Source: an uncultured Lachnospiraceae bacterium (GTDB lineage: Bacteria > Bacillota > Clostridia > Lachnospirales > Lachnospiraceae). Taken from it: a stretch of DNA of 64,000 nt. Below the pieces are notes generated by a model that did no database searches, had not been told where the DNA came from, and worked only from the letters and a program-made list of their open reading frames with translations. The first letter of the stretch is position 1; each line of letters opens with the position of its first letter. Below, one piece after another: positions 42,840-52,643 of the stretch. Location of the stretch: the NCBI GenBank assembly GCA_910588125.1, contig CAJUPI010000008.1:16786-80785 (forward strand), in the 5' to 3' direction. Both the position numbers and the translations under genes were made by a program.

Positions 42840-43565
42840 TCATTTGGGTTCCAGAGTGTAACCCGCACGGATATTTGCCTCATCATAGTCCTCCAGATGG
42901 AGGATCCCACTGACTCCCTCCAATTGTGGAAGCATATCCTTAAGCTCAGAAACCTTGCCGTTTAAGTTGCCTCCGTTGCCCAAAAGGACCTCTATCCCTT
43001 TCATATACAAAGTAATGTCCCCGTATCTTCCGTATTGAATCCGATCCACCTGAAGATGATTAATCGTAAGAATCTGTGTCAGATTCAGGATCTCCTGAAA
43101 AATCTCCTCTTTTTCCAACGGCAGCTTCTGATAAAGGACAATCTGGCCAAACTTCAGGCCCGTGATAAGCGGAACTCCTGGTAACGCCTCATTTGCGCTC
43201 TCTACAATGATCCCATCCTTGTCAAAGTACATATAGCTGCTCATATAAGATACATAACCCACTACGCTCTTTTCATAAACGATTACTTCCACATGATTCG
43301 GAGCCTGAAAAACAATCTCATAGTCTTCCACAAAAGGGATTTGGATATGTTTCCGGAAACGATCCTGCAAAAAACAAAGTAACGTATTCCTGCTCTTGCT
43401 ATCCGGAAACAAAAAGCCTGCAATTTCCTCCTGGGTATATTGCTTATTTCCCGTCACCTCCACCTGGGTGATCCGGAGAGAAAAACACAAAATCCCCGCT
43501 AACAATACAATAATTGCTATCCAAATCCAAGGTCTTCCTTTTTTTTCATTTTGTATTTGCCGCAT
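42840..43565 (-). CDS. ftsQ: Cell division protein FtsQ/DivIB
   Basis: A 241-residue bitopic membrane protein of the division machinery, partner of FtsL and FtsB-type proteins. A short basic cytoplasmic tail (RQIQNEKKGRP) precedes one membrane helix (WIWIAIIVLLAGILCF), then a POTRA domain starting RITQVEVTGNKQYTQEEI, and the beta domain (VEVIVYEKSVVGYVSYM). It starts 3 bases after murA, so it is cotranslated with it. Length is typical of the Clostridia form, shorter than Bacillus DivIB. Confidence 0.88.
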   Translation of the reverse strand: MRQIQNEKKGRPWIWIAIIVLLAGILCFSLRITQVEVTGNKQYTQEEIAGFLFPDSKSRNTLLCFLQDRFRKHIQIPFVEDYEIVFQAPNHVEVIVYEKSVVGYVSYMSSYMYFDKDGIIVESANEALPGVPLITGLKFGQIVLYQKLPLEKEEIFQEILNLTQILTINHLQVDRIQYGRYGDITLYMKGIEVLLGNGGNLNGKVSELKDMLPQLEGVSGILHLEDYDEANIRAGYTLEPK

Positions 43566-43568
43566 GAT

Positions 43569-44822
43569 TCAATCCTCTTCTAACGCGATCCTTGCCCCTA
43601 ATGCTGTCAGATCCCCGCAAATATCCTCATAACCCCGGCTGATATAGGAATATCCGTGAATACGGCTTTCATTTTCTGAGGCAAGTCCTGCTACCACCAA
43701 TGCTGCTCCTCCCCGTAAATCCGACGCCCAAAGCTCACCTCCTGCCAATGGATAGCTTCCCATCACATAAGCGCTTCCTCCTTCAATCGTGATATGGGCA
43801 CCGATTTTTTTCAGCTCCTCTGCCGTAGCAAACCGTTCCTCGAATATATTTTCCTGAATTTGCGAATAGCCCTCTGCAACCGATGCCACAGCCAGCATCA
43901 CAGACTGCAAATCTGTGGGAAACTCCGGATAAGGACCTGTACTCAGATTTACCGGCTGCGGCCTGCCATCCATCCGTGCGCAGATCCGATCCGGACCGAA
44001 CTCACAAACACAGCCCGTCTGCCGTAACGCCTCCCATGTTCCTGCCATATGTGTTGCCGGCACCCCTCGCAGGCACAATTCCCCGCCTGTTGCGGCCAGC
44101 GCTCCCAGATACGTACCAGCCACAATCCGATCTCCCGGCACCGTAAATTCGCAATCATGCAGCTTCCTGCCGCCATAAACGGTCAGAAAGCTGCTTCCGA
44201 TCCCTTCTATCCGGGCTCCCATCGACTCACAAAAACGGCAAAGCACTTCTATCTCCGGCTCCCTGGCCGCCCCCCGGATGCAGGTAATCCCTCTGGCCGC
44301 CACAGCAGCCATCAAAGCATTTTCGGTGGCTCCGACACTGGGAAACGGAAGAGACAGCTTTGCTCCCTGCAAATTTCCGGCAAACGCCTGGATCGTCTCG
44401 CCTTCACTGCAAATTTCAGCTCCCATCTGCTGCAAGGCTGCCAGATGCAAATCAATCGGGCGCCGTCCTATGACACACCCTCCCGGATAACAGGTCTCTG
44501 CCTGATGAAGGCGGCCCAGGAGCGGTCCTAACAGCATAATGGAGGAACGCATTCGCCCTCCTGCCTCATCTGGCACCTGGCTCTTACATAATCCCCGGGT
44601 ATCGATCGCCAGCTCATGCCCTTCTAACCGGCATCCGCATCCCAGCGCTTCCAATATCTCTATCATACAGAACACGTCCTGTATCCTGGGAATGTTTTTT
44701 ATCACGATCCTACCCTCATGAAGCAGGGCGGCGGCCATCACCGGCAGCACAGCATTCTTGGATCCCTGAATCTCCATCTCTCCCTGCAGGCTTCTCATGC
44801 CCTGGATTCGAATAACAGACAA
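43569..44822 (-). CDS. murA: UDP-N-acetylglucosamine 1-carboxyvinyltransferase
   Basis: A 417-residue enzyme for the first committed step of peptidoglycan synthesis. Substrate-binding GSKNAVLPVMAAALL is near the start; the catalytic Cys that reacts with fosfomycin is in YPGGCVIGRRPIDLHL. SVGATENALMAA is also typical. The start codon is TTG at 44822 with GGAGG 7 bases upstream. murA inside the division cluster, between ftsW and ftsQ, is a Clostridia arrangement; murG and murB, which sit here in Bacillus, are absent. Confidence 0.96.
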   Translation of the reverse strand: MSVIRIQGMRSLQGEMEIQGSKNAVLPVMAAALLHEGRIVIKNIPRIQDVFCMIEILEALGCGCRLEGHELAIDTRGLCKSQVPDEAGGRMRSSIMLLGPLLGRLHQAETCYPGGCVIGRRPIDLHLAALQQMGAEICSEGETIQAFAGNLQGAKLSLPFPSVGATENALMAAVAARGITCIRGAAREPEIEVLCRFCESMGARIEGIGSSFLTVYGGRKLHDCEFTVPGDRIVAGTYLGALAATGGELCLRGVPATHMAGTWEALRQTGCVCEFGPDRICARMDGRPQPVNLSTGPYPEFPTDLQSVMLAVASVAEGYSQIQENIFEERFATAEELKKIGAHITIEGGSAYVMGSYPLAGGELWASDLRGGAALVVAGLASENESRIHGYSYISRGYEDICGDLTALGARIALEED

Positions 44823-44903
44823 TCCGATACCTCCTGTGGTATTTGCCTATATTCTATCCTATGTAATATATGGAAAAAAGTTCTAATGCCGATATTGTTC
44901 TCT

Positions 44904-46037
44904 CTACTTTTCCAATTTGATCTGATTGGAAACACTTAAAACCATTCCCATCTCTATCATCAAAAACATCACTGATGTACCTCCATAACTGATAAACGGC
45001 AATGTAATCCCAGTATTGGGAATGGTGTTGGTCACCACTGCAATATTCAGAATGGCCTGAATAGCAATATGTCCCATCACTCCCACTACAAGCAGGGAAC
45101 CGAACAGATCCGGGGCATTGGCCGCAATCAGCATAAACCGGTAGATCAAAAACAGAAAAATCAGAATCACTGAGATAGCGCCAAACAACCCCAGCTCTTC
45201 ACAGATAATCGCAAAAATATAATCGTTCTGGGCCTCCGGAACAAACCCCATCTTTTGGATACTCTCTCCTAAGCCCTTCCCCACCAGGCCCCCCGATCCA
45301 ATCGCATACAAGCCCTGCAATACCTGAAAGCCGCCATCCATCGGATAAGCCTCCGGATCCAGCCACACATAAATCCGCTCCAGCTGATACGGCTTTAAAA
45401 GCTTAATCTTCTCAAGCGCATAGGCCAACGGCCCCGCTATTGCCACCACGCCGGCTCCGGCAGCGGCACAAAGGAAAAACGGCCACTTCTTCTCACAGGC
45501 TACAAACAACATGAAAAAAGCAATCCCAATGATAATAATACCCGAGCTTAAATTATTGGCCGCCACCAGGCCGGCAATCGGAAACGTCAGTATGGCTACC
45601 ATCCCCACGGCGCGCAGGGAATTAATCTTTCTGCCCATCTGGGTGATCACCGCCGCTAACAGGACAATCAGCACAATCTTTACAAATTCCGTGGGCTGAA
45701 AAGTGATGCCGCCCACATTCAGCCAGCGCCGGCTGCCATGAGAATCATGTCCCATTACCGCCACAGCAATCATCAGGACATAGGAAAGCAGGTAGGCCAA
45801 CACAGCAAAGCGGGCATACCAGTGATAATCCAGCTTGGATATAATAAGAGCCAGCAGTAAGCCGCTCATGGATATCTTCAGCTGTCGCATCATATAGTAA
45901 GAGGCATCTCCATGCTGCAATTGCGCAGTATAGGAGCTGGCACTGTAAATCATCACCAGACCAAAAGCTGTTACGAATATCACGCTAAACAGCAGACTGT
46001 AATCGTAGAATCGCTTTGGTTTATTCTTTTTTGCCAG
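44904..46037 (-). CDS. ftsW: FtsW/SpoVE-type SEDS peptidoglycan glycosyltransferase
   Basis: A 377-residue polytopic SEDS protein with about ten helices, polymerising lipid II at the septum with its cognate PBP. Family motifs: FGLVMIYSASSYTAQLQ, SRRWLNVGGITFQPTEFVKI, NNLSSGIIIIGIAFF, LPFISYGGTSVMFLMIEMGM. The frame has no ATG, GTG or TTG near the expected N-terminus except a GTG at 45983, which would lose the conserved basic tail and YDYSLLF segment. A CTG at 46037, eight bases after AGGAGG, gives (M)AKKNKPKRFYDYSLLF, matching relatives; I chose it. It could equally be SpoVE; only one such gene is in the window. Confidence 0.88.
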   Translation of the reverse strand: MAKKNKPKRFYDYSLLFSVIFVTAFGLVMIYSASSYTAQLQHGDASYYMMRQLKISMSGLLLALIISKLDYHWYARFAVLAYLLSYVLMIAVAVMGHDSHGSRRWLNVGGITFQPTEFVKIVLIVLLAAVITQMGRKINSLRAVGMVAILTFPIAGLVAANNLSSGIIIIGIAFFMLFVACEKKWPFFLCAAAGAGVVAIAGPLAYALEKIKLLKPYQLERIYVWLDPEAYPMDGGFQVLQGLYAIGSGGLVGKGLGESIQKMGFVPEAQNDYIFAIICEELGLFGAISVILIFLFLIYRFMLIAANAPDLFGSLLVVGVMGHIAIQAILNIAVVTNTIPNTGITLPFISYGGTSVMFLMIEMGMVLSVSNQIKLEK

Positions 46038-46115
46038 ATACTTTACCTCCTCTCCGGCTGCCGGAATCCCCTTTAAGGCAGCTCAGAATCTACAACGGTT
46101 CTCCTGTCAAGACCG

Positions 46116-47471
46116 TTACAGATTTCTCACACATTCTTTAAAAATATCGCCCCGTTGCTCATAATTATCAAACATTCCCCAACTCGCGCAGGCCGGGGAG
46201 AGAAGCACGCTGTCGCCGGCATCTGCATAAGCAGCACAGACATGCACAGCCTCCTCCATATCCTCGGCATACATAATCTCGTTAAAGCCGTGGGCACGGG
46301 CGCATTCTGCAATTTTGTCCCGCGTCTGTCCGATCAGGACCAGATATTTGACTTTGCCGGCAAATTCCCGGATCCATTCATCATATTCACTATGTTTATC
46401 ATAACCGCCGGCAATCAATACGGTCGGCCCCGGCATAGCACGAATCGCCTGAATCGCCGCATCTGGATTCGTTCCCTTGGAGTCATTGTAATATTTCACT
46501 CCGGCGCGTTCCAAAACATATTCAATCCGGTGCTCCACAGCCTTAAACTCCATTACCTCCCGACGGATCACCTCCAGCGGGACCCCGATACGGATCGCAA
46601 TTGCCGCCGCTGCCATCACATTCTCATAATTGTGCCGTCCCAGAAGTTTAATCTCACGAACATCTACCAAAGGCTCCCTTTTCCCATCATGGCTGTAGAT
46701 AATCTGGCTTCCGTCCAGATAAAGCCCCTCTGCCAGAGTATGTGCACTGCTGAAGAATATCACCTTCGGCTTCAGATTCTCACTTTCTCCGAATTCCCGC
46801 AATACCGGATCCTCATAGTTGAGTACCACACAATTTTGAGCCGTCTGATTTGCCGTGATCCGTTCTTTAATTTCTATGTAGTTCTCCATGGTGCCATGGC
46901 GGTTTAAATGATCCGGCGTAATATTCAAAATCGCACTGATATCCGGACGATAATCCATAATCGTCTCCAGTTGAAAGCTGGAGACCTCCGCCACGGTCAC
47001 CGATCGATCCGTCGTTTCCAGAGCCATTTCCGTACAGGGAATACCGATATTCCCCACCACAAACACCTCATGAAAATAAGCCTTCATAATCGCACCGGTC
47101 AAAGCCGTGGTGGTAGTCTTGCCGTTTGTCCCGGTGATTGCCACCAGCCGCCCTTTCGATACATGATAGGCCAGCTGGATCTCTCCCCAAATGGGAACCC
47201 CGGCGTCGTCCAGTACCGCCACAAAAGGAGCGTCCAACGCAATTCCCGGACTGATAATTGCTAGTTCCACTCCCACCAGGGCAGTGCGGGACAGCTCGCC
47301 TAAAAGAATATGAATCTTTGCGTCTTCTTCAAATTTTACTCTTAATTTATCTCTGTCCAGCCGTTCGTTGCCGTCATAAAGGATCACTTCTCCCCCCAAA
47401 GCCAAAAGCAGCTTCGCAGCGGCAACACCGCTTTTACCGGCGCCTGCCACCAGTACCTTTTGATCGTTCAT
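46116..47471 (-). CDS. murD: UDP-N-acetylmuramoylalanine--D-glutamate ligase
   Basis: A 451-residue cytoplasmic Mur ligase adding D-Glu to UDP-MurNAc-L-Ala. It begins MNDQKVLVAGAGKSGVAAAK, has ATP site ITGTNGKTTTTALTGAIM, VGNIGIP, and NDSKGTNPDAAIQAI in the C-terminal domain. The ATG at 47471 has GAGGAGG upstream; earlier in-frame codons overlap the mraY end. The order mraY-murD-ftsW is the classical one. murE and murF are not in this cluster. Confidence 0.97.
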   Translation of the reverse strand: MNDQKVLVAGAGKSGVAAAKLLLALGGEVILYDGNERLDRDKLRVKFEEDAKIHILLGELSRTALVGVELAIISPGIALDAPFVAVLDDAGVPIWGEIQLAYHVSKGRLVAITGTNGKTTTTALTGAIMKAYFHEVFVVGNIGIPCTEMALETTDRSVTVAEVSSFQLETIMDYRPDISAILNITPDHLNRHGTMENYIEIKERITANQTAQNCVVLNYEDPVLREFGESENLKPKVIFFSSAHTLAEGLYLDGSQIIYSHDGKREPLVDVREIKLLGRHNYENVMAAAAIAIRIGVPLEVIRREVMEFKAVEHRIEYVLERAGVKYYNDSKGTNPDAAIQAIRAMPGPTVLIAGGYDKHSEYDEWIREFAGKVKYLVLIGQTRDKIAECARAHGFNEIMYAEDMEEAVHVCAAYADAGDSVLLSPACASWGMFDNYEQRGDIFKECVRNL

Positions 47472-47497
47472 ATCCTTATCCTCCTCATGTCCTCTTA

Positions 47498-48466
47498 TCA
47501 AAGGCCCAGATAAGCCAGCAGACAGAGCATCGCCGTGGTGATGGAAAACACTGCCACTACCCGGGTCTCCGACCATCCGCCCAGCTCGAAGTGATGATGT
47601 ATAGGGGCCATACGGAATATCCGTTTCCCTTTGGTAGCCTTAAAATAACTGACCTGCATGATAACCGACAGCACTTCGACCAGATAAATCAGCCCAACTA
47701 TGGGAATATAGAAAGGCATCCGCATCATCAATGCACTGGAAGCTACAAATCCCCCCAGCGCCAGAGAACCGGTATCTCCCATAAACACTCTTGCCGGATA
47801 GACATTAAACAGCAAAAATCCCAGGAGGCTTCCGACCACCGCGCCCGTAATCGGACTGATGCCGCTATCCTCGCCCAAAGCCACTATTGTCAAAAAAGTC
47901 GCCACCAATATGGTCACACTGGTACAAAGCCCATCCAATCCGTCGGTAAAATTAACTCCGTTATCCGTTCCCAGTACAACACAAAACACAAAAGGAACAA
48001 ACAGAATTCCCAGATCCAAAAAGTAGCCGCCCTGAAAGCCACCGGTAAAGGGAATCAGCGCCGTCGTCCCCGCCTCACTGGAATTCATCAGATAATAGAC
48101 GAATATTCCGGTAATTACAATCTGGCCTGCCAGCTTCTGCTTCGGATTCAGACCCTCGGAGCGTTTCATCACAATCTTGATATAATCATCCAGAAACCCG
48201 ATAATCCCAAAACCCACCGTCATAAACAGCACAGGTATGATTCTGGGATAATCGCGGATATAAAACAGTGATGTGATCGTGATACTGGTCAAAATCACCA
48301 GTCCTCCCATCGTCGGCGTCCCTTGTTTTTTCAGATGTGCCTGTGGTCCGTCGATACGGACCTGCTGCCCGAACTTAAGCTTGTGAAGAAAGGGTATTAC
48401 AATCGGGCAAAGAATCGCGCTGATAGCGAAGGCTATGATAATCGCTAGTATTGTTTCATTAATCAT
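47498..48466 (-). CDS. mraY: Phospho-N-acetylmuramoyl-pentapeptide transferase MraY
   Basis: A 322-residue integral membrane enzyme forming lipid I. Signatures: KKQGTPTMGGLVIL, the Asp pair in FLDDYIKIVMKRSEGLNPKQ, DNGVNFTDGLDGL and the His-rich PIHHHFELGGWSE. About ten hydrophobic helices. The upstream spacer (48467-48557, 91 bases) after the PBP gene shows no terminator. Length is standard for Firmicutes. Confidence 0.98.
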   Translation of the reverse strand: MINETILAIIIAFAISAILCPIVIPFLHKLKFGQQVRIDGPQAHLKKQGTPTMGGLVILTSITITSLFYIRDYPRIIPVLFMTVGFGIIGFLDDYIKIVMKRSEGLNPKQKLAGQIVITGIFVYYLMNSSEAGTTALIPFTGGFQGGYFLDLGILFVPFVFCVVLGTDNGVNFTDGLDGLCTSVTILVATFLTIVALGEDSGISPITGAVVGSLLGFLLFNVYPARVFMGDTGSLALGGFVASSALMMRMPFYIPIVGLIYLVEVLSVIMQVSYFKATKGKRIFRMAPIHHHFELGGWSETRVVAVFSITTAMLCLLAYLGL

Positions 48467-48557
48467 GCTGCACTCCTATCAATTATGTATCTTTCGTGAT
48501 GAAAACCGCTTCTTTTTTCACTCTCAATAGTATACGTCTTTTTGGCAGAATAATCAA

Positions 48558-50315
48558 CTACTGATTCGATTCACTTACAACAGATTCTTCCTTGTTTTCC
48601 TCAATTTCCAGATACGGCAAAATATTCTTAAAAATATCGGCAATTACCGGCGCCGCTATTGTACCTCCGTAATAAATTCCCTGAGGCTCGTCTATAGTAA
48701 TCAAAGCAATGACCTGGGGGTTATCTGCCGGCGCAAAGCCCACAAAGGATGATATATATTTTTTCAGGCTTCTGGGCAGCTTCTCTGATGTTGCCGTTTT
48801 GCCACCGATTCTAAAGCCTGCCAGGGCAGCCCGTTTCCCGCTGCCCTCAGCCACTACCTGCTCCAGGACATGGCGCATGGTAGCGCTGGTCTCTTCTGAC
48901 AGGATACGCTCCCCGGGCGGATAAGAAAAACGATGGATACTGGTACCCTCGCTGTTGACCACACGGACACCAAAATGCGGGGTTACCCGGCGTCCTCCAT
49001 TCACAATGGAAGCTGCTGTGGTGATCAATTGGATCGGCGTGATCTGAAAGGACTGGCCAAAAGAAACCGTGGCAAGCTCCACCAAGCCCATATTTTCTTT
49101 TTTGTGCATGATAGTCCCTGCTTCGCCAGGCAGATCAATCCCTGTCTTTTTCTTTAAACCAAATTGTTCAAAATAATGATAATAAGAATCCACTCCCAAT
49201 CTCTGGCCCACATCAATAAATACCGGGTTACAGGAATTCATCACTCCCTGCAAAAACGTCTCCCCTCCATGGCCTCCCACTTTATGACAGCGGATCTTCC
49301 GATCCTCCACAATACGAAAACCCGGACACGAAAAAGTATCCTCCAGCTTTACTACTCCTGCCTCCAGTCCGGCTGCCGCGGTAATGATTTTAAAGGTAGA
49401 GCCTGGCTCGTAAGTATCGTTGATGCTGGGATTTCTCCACATCTGATTCAAAAGCTCCTGCTTTTCCTTCGCCGAAATACCAGGCGGCACTTCTCTATTC
49501 AAGGTAAATGGCTCGTTTAAATTGAATTCCGGCACATTTACCATTGCCATAATCTCTCCGTTTTGGGGATTCATCACAATAACGGATACTCGTTTCGCGC
49601 CCTTTTTTTCCAGCGTTTCATAAGCTGCCTGCTCGGCATATTGCTGAATATTGACATCCAGGCTGATATAGAGATCATTTCCTGCAATCGGTTCCACCCG
49701 ATCCTCAAAGGTGTTTTCGACCTCCACTCCGGCCGCATCGGCAGTGGTCAGAATCATACCATTGATTCCCTTCAGATAATTCTCATAAATGACCTCCAGC
49801 CCTACAATCCCCTGATTATCTCCCCCGGTAAATCCTAAAACTTTAGAAGCCAGAGAATCAAAAGGATAATAGCGCTTATAATCCTCATCCACCTTTACTC
49901 CCGCCAGATGATAGTCCCGAATCCGATCTCCGGTTTCCTTATCCACATTGGTACGGATGATTTCCCGGGAACTTCTCTTTTCTACTTTTTTCCGGACCCC
50001 TTCTTCCTCCATGTCAAGCTCCCGGCACAAAACCTGGATCACCTGTTCCCGATCCTTCACCTGATTATAAATCACGGAAATCGTACAGACAGTCCGGTTG
50101 GTGGCAATTACCACTCCTTTGGCATCCAGAATCCGGCCGCGTGCCGCCTTGATCGTTCTCTCCCGTTCATGCAAATCCTCTGCCATCTGGCTGTAATGCT
50201 CTGAGCAGCACAGCATCAGATAGCCGAGACGCACCATAAGCCCCATCATAGCCGCCAACAGCAAAAAACACAGCAGAGTAAGCTTTCTGCGATGCTGGGT
50301 CTGATTGGATCCCAT
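48558..50315 (-). CDS. Class B penicillin-binding protein (SpoVD/FtsI-like)
   Basis: A 585-residue transpeptidase with one N-terminal membrane helix (LTLLCFLLLAAMMGLMVRLG), a PBP dimerisation domain, and the transpeptidase domain. Active-site motifs: STFK in YEPGSTFKII, SCN in MNSCNPVFIDVG, and KTAT in GGKTATSEKLP, where the third position is normally Gly (KTG). There is no PASTA domain, which Bacillus SpoVD carries. GGAGG lies 6 bases before the ATG at 50315. Downstream of a second class B PBP, the position equals that of spoVD in Bacillus, so it may cross-link spore cortex; a vegetative role is also possible. Confidence 0.9.
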   Translation of the reverse strand: MGSNQTQHRRKLTLLCFLLLAAMMGLMVRLGYLMLCCSEHYSQMAEDLHERERTIKAARGRILDAKGVVIATNRTVCTISVIYNQVKDREQVIQVLCRELDMEEEGVRKKVEKRSSREIIRTNVDKETGDRIRDYHLAGVKVDEDYKRYYPFDSLASKVLGFTGGDNQGIVGLEVIYENYLKGINGMILTTADAAGVEVENTFEDRVEPIAGNDLYISLDVNIQQYAEQAAYETLEKKGAKRVSVIVMNPQNGEIMAMVNVPEFNLNEPFTLNREVPPGISAKEKQELLNQMWRNPSINDTYEPGSTFKIITAAAGLEAGVVKLEDTFSCPGFRIVEDRKIRCHKVGGHGGETFLQGVMNSCNPVFIDVGQRLGVDSYYHYFEQFGLKKKTGIDLPGEAGTIMHKKENMGLVELATVSFGQSFQITPIQLITTAASIVNGGRRVTPHFGVRVVNSEGTSIHRFSYPPGERILSEETSATMRHVLEQVVAEGSGKRAALAGFRIGGKTATSEKLPRSLKKYISSFVGFAPADNPQVIALITIDEPQGIYYGGTIAAPVIADIFKNILPYLEIEENKEESVVSESNQ

Positions 50316-50375
50316 CACTTTCCTCCCGCTCCGCTTATCCTTATAATATATGAATCAATCTTTTCTTTAGAACAA

Positions 50376-50420
50376 AAGAAAAGACAGGGCCGCATGAATG
50401 ATATGCTCCCTGCCTTTTTA
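50376..50420 (-). terminator. Hairpin after the FtsI-like PBP
   Basis: Minus strand AAAAGGCAGGGAGCAT pairs with ATGCGGCCCTGTCTTTT around ATCATTC, followed by CTTTTG. It lies directly after the stop codon. The T-tract is interrupted, so partial termination between the two PBP genes is likely. Confidence 0.55.
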
Positions 50421-52643
50421 TTATCCGGAGGATTCCGGCACTTCCGCCGAAGCTTCTGCCGCTTCCGATGTCTCTGGCTGCGTTTGTCCCTCACTCTCTT
50501 CTGCACTGCTCTCTTCCGGTGCAATTCCGGGAAGCTGGGCCGGTATTCCTGCCTCCCCCTCTTCTCCCGGCTCGACCACCTCATCGGTCTCATATACTTT
50601 CGTCTCTACAGGTTCTAAAGAAGATGTATTATCCGTGATACCCTCCCGCTCCGGCAACCTCGTGCTGAGCTCTTCCGGGGCGTTTTCCGGATCGGTTATC
50701 GGGAAAATATTCAGATAGGGAAGAATCTCTGTCATAATCTTCTGAAACACCCCGCTGGCATAGGAGCTATGAGCCTGATCTTCCACATTCGGCTCATCTA
50801 TGGCTACATACACCAATACCTGAGGATCCCTAGCCGGCGCAAATCCACAAAAAGACACCAGATATTTTTTGTTTTTCCGGGGATATTTCTCCGATGTACC
50901 CGTTTTGCCGGCGATCTCATAGCCTTCCACTGCTGCCGCTTTACCAGTACCTTCGGATACCGTTCTAAATAATGCTTCCCGGATAAACGCCGCCGTATTC
51001 TCAGATACCGTCTCACGCACCAGCTTCGGATCAATCCGTTTTACAACCGCCCCCTGCTCATTGAGAATCTGCCGGACCACATGAGGTTCATAATAAGAGC
51101 CGCCATTGATAACCGAGCAATAAGCAGCCGCCATTTGAATCATTGTGCAGTTATAATTCTGGCCAAAAGAGTTGGTCGCCAGAGATGAGGCATTCATACT
51201 ATCCTCGTCATATACCAATGTCTTTGCATCCGCCTCTCCCGGCAAATCAATTCCGGTTCGAGCGCCGAACCCAAACATTTTCTGGTATTTGCTGAAACGC
51301 ACTTTACCTGTCATGGCCGCAATCTGCATCATACAGTCATTACACGACTGCATCAGTGATTCTGTCACCGTCAGGCTCCCATGGCCGCTTGTTTTCACAC
51401 AGGCGATCTTCCATCCCCCTACCTCCTGATATCCGTCGCACAAAAATGATTCGCTGCCACTGATAACCCCCTCTTCCATCGCCGCAGCCACCGTAAGAAT
51501 CTTTTGCGGAGAACCTGGCTCATAAGTATCACTGATACAATAATTTCGCCAGATTTGATTCCATGCCACCTGCTGCCCGTATGACCGGATATCTTCATCT
51601 GAAAAATATTCCGTCACCTGTTCTATCGCGATCGGTTTCTCTTCTTTATGCTTTCGGTTGTAGGTATCCCGGGCTTCTTTTAATCCGAATTCCCAGATTT
51701 CTTCCTGGGTATATTGCCCGTTGAGTTCACGGGGATCGTTCAGATCAAATTTCCGCTCACTGGCCATGGCAAGGACTTCCCCGTTGTTGGGATTCATTAC
51801 CACCACGCCAATGTGTTTTGATCCCGTCTCATTCTGCCATTGTCGGATGTTTTTCTCTACTACATCCTGTATTTTCAGATCAATCGTGGAAACCACCGTA
51901 TTTCCGTTTGCTGCCGATTTGATCACTCGCTCCAAATTGGAATCATCATTCAAGTAACCGTATTCCCGGCCATTGATACCAATCAAATCGTCATTATAAG
52001 AACGCTCGATCCCAATAGCCCCATCCATGCCGTCTCCGTTGACAAAGCCAATGACGCTGGCCCCCAGAGAATCATAAGGATAGATCCGTTTATATTCCTC
52101 TTCAAACCATACTCCCCGAATCCGGGCTTTGGAATTTTGGGCGGCATTTTTTTTGTTTGTCTCTTCTTTCAGGGTTTCAAACGCTTCCTTCTGTTCATAG
52201 GAAAGCTGCCTCTCATACCGGATATACTGTTTGGAAGGGTTTTCCCGGATCAGGCTCCGGATTTTGCCGGGATCATAGCCAAACACACTGGCTAATGCTG
52301 ACACGGAAGGCTCCAGATAATTTTCCTCATTTAATAATATCTGCTGAGGATCCAAAATCAGATTATACACCTTCTGCGTTGTTGCCAGGTATGTCCCATT
52401 GCGATCTAAAATATCTCCCCGCCGATAAGGGATGGTTCGGCTCTCATAATTCTGCTGGGACAGTACAATCTGATTATAGCTGTCCTGATTCTCCTGGATA
52501 ATACTGTAAAGGACATAAATCAAGGCAAATAAAGCCAGCGTAATCACGATAACCGCAATCGCCAGCCCTTTCTGCAAGTTCTTTGTAGAAGTGCGTTTCT
52601 TGCCGCTTTTCCCACCTGGATTATTGTGTCGGGATATCCTCAT
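50421..52643 (-). CDS. Class B penicillin-binding protein (FtsI/PBP2B-like)
   Basis: A 740-residue transpeptidase for septal peptidoglycan, likely the partner of FtsW. One membrane helix (GLAIAVIVITLALFALIYV), dimerisation domain with IPYRRGDILDRNGTYLA, transpeptidase motifs SPQK in YEPGSPQKILT, SCN in MQSCNDCMMQ and KTGT in EIAGKTGTSEKYP. The last about 100 residues are a Glu/Ser/Pro-rich tail, absent from the neighbouring PBP and with no PASTA repeats. The start lies 23 bases inside ftsL, implying coupled translation; the local ribosome site is weak. pbpB position in the cluster is the basis for the FtsI assignment. Confidence 0.92.
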   Translation of the reverse strand: MRISRHNNPGGKSGKKRTSTKNLQKGLAIAVIVITLALFALIYVLYSIIQENQDSYNQIVLSQQNYESRTIPYRRGDILDRNGTYLATTQKVYNLILDPQQILLNEENYLEPSVSALASVFGYDPGKIRSLIRENPSKQYIRYERQLSYEQKEAFETLKEETNKKNAAQNSKARIRGVWFEEEYKRIYPYDSLGASVIGFVNGDGMDGAIGIERSYNDDLIGINGREYGYLNDDSNLERVIKSAANGNTVVSTIDLKIQDVVEKNIRQWQNETGSKHIGVVVMNPNNGEVLAMASERKFDLNDPRELNGQYTQEEIWEFGLKEARDTYNRKHKEEKPIAIEQVTEYFSDEDIRSYGQQVAWNQIWRNYCISDTYEPGSPQKILTVAAAMEEGVISGSESFLCDGYQEVGGWKIACVKTSGHGSLTVTESLMQSCNDCMMQIAAMTGKVRFSKYQKMFGFGARTGIDLPGEADAKTLVYDEDSMNASSLATNSFGQNYNCTMIQMAAAYCSVINGGSYYEPHVVRQILNEQGAVVKRIDPKLVRETVSENTAAFIREALFRTVSEGTGKAAAVEGYEIAGKTGTSEKYPRKNKKYLVSFCGFAPARDPQVLVYVAIDEPNVEDQAHSSYASGVFQKIMTEILPYLNIFPITDPENAPEELSTRLPEREGITDNTSSLEPVETKVYETDEVVEPGEEGEAGIPAQLPGIAPEESSAEESEGQTQPETSEAAEASAEVPESSG

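Noticed and set aside
47258..48271. Open frame of 337 codons on the plus strand
   Set aside because: Antisense to mraY and the start of murD, both certain; low-complexity His/Gln/Arg-rich translation typical of a shadow frame.
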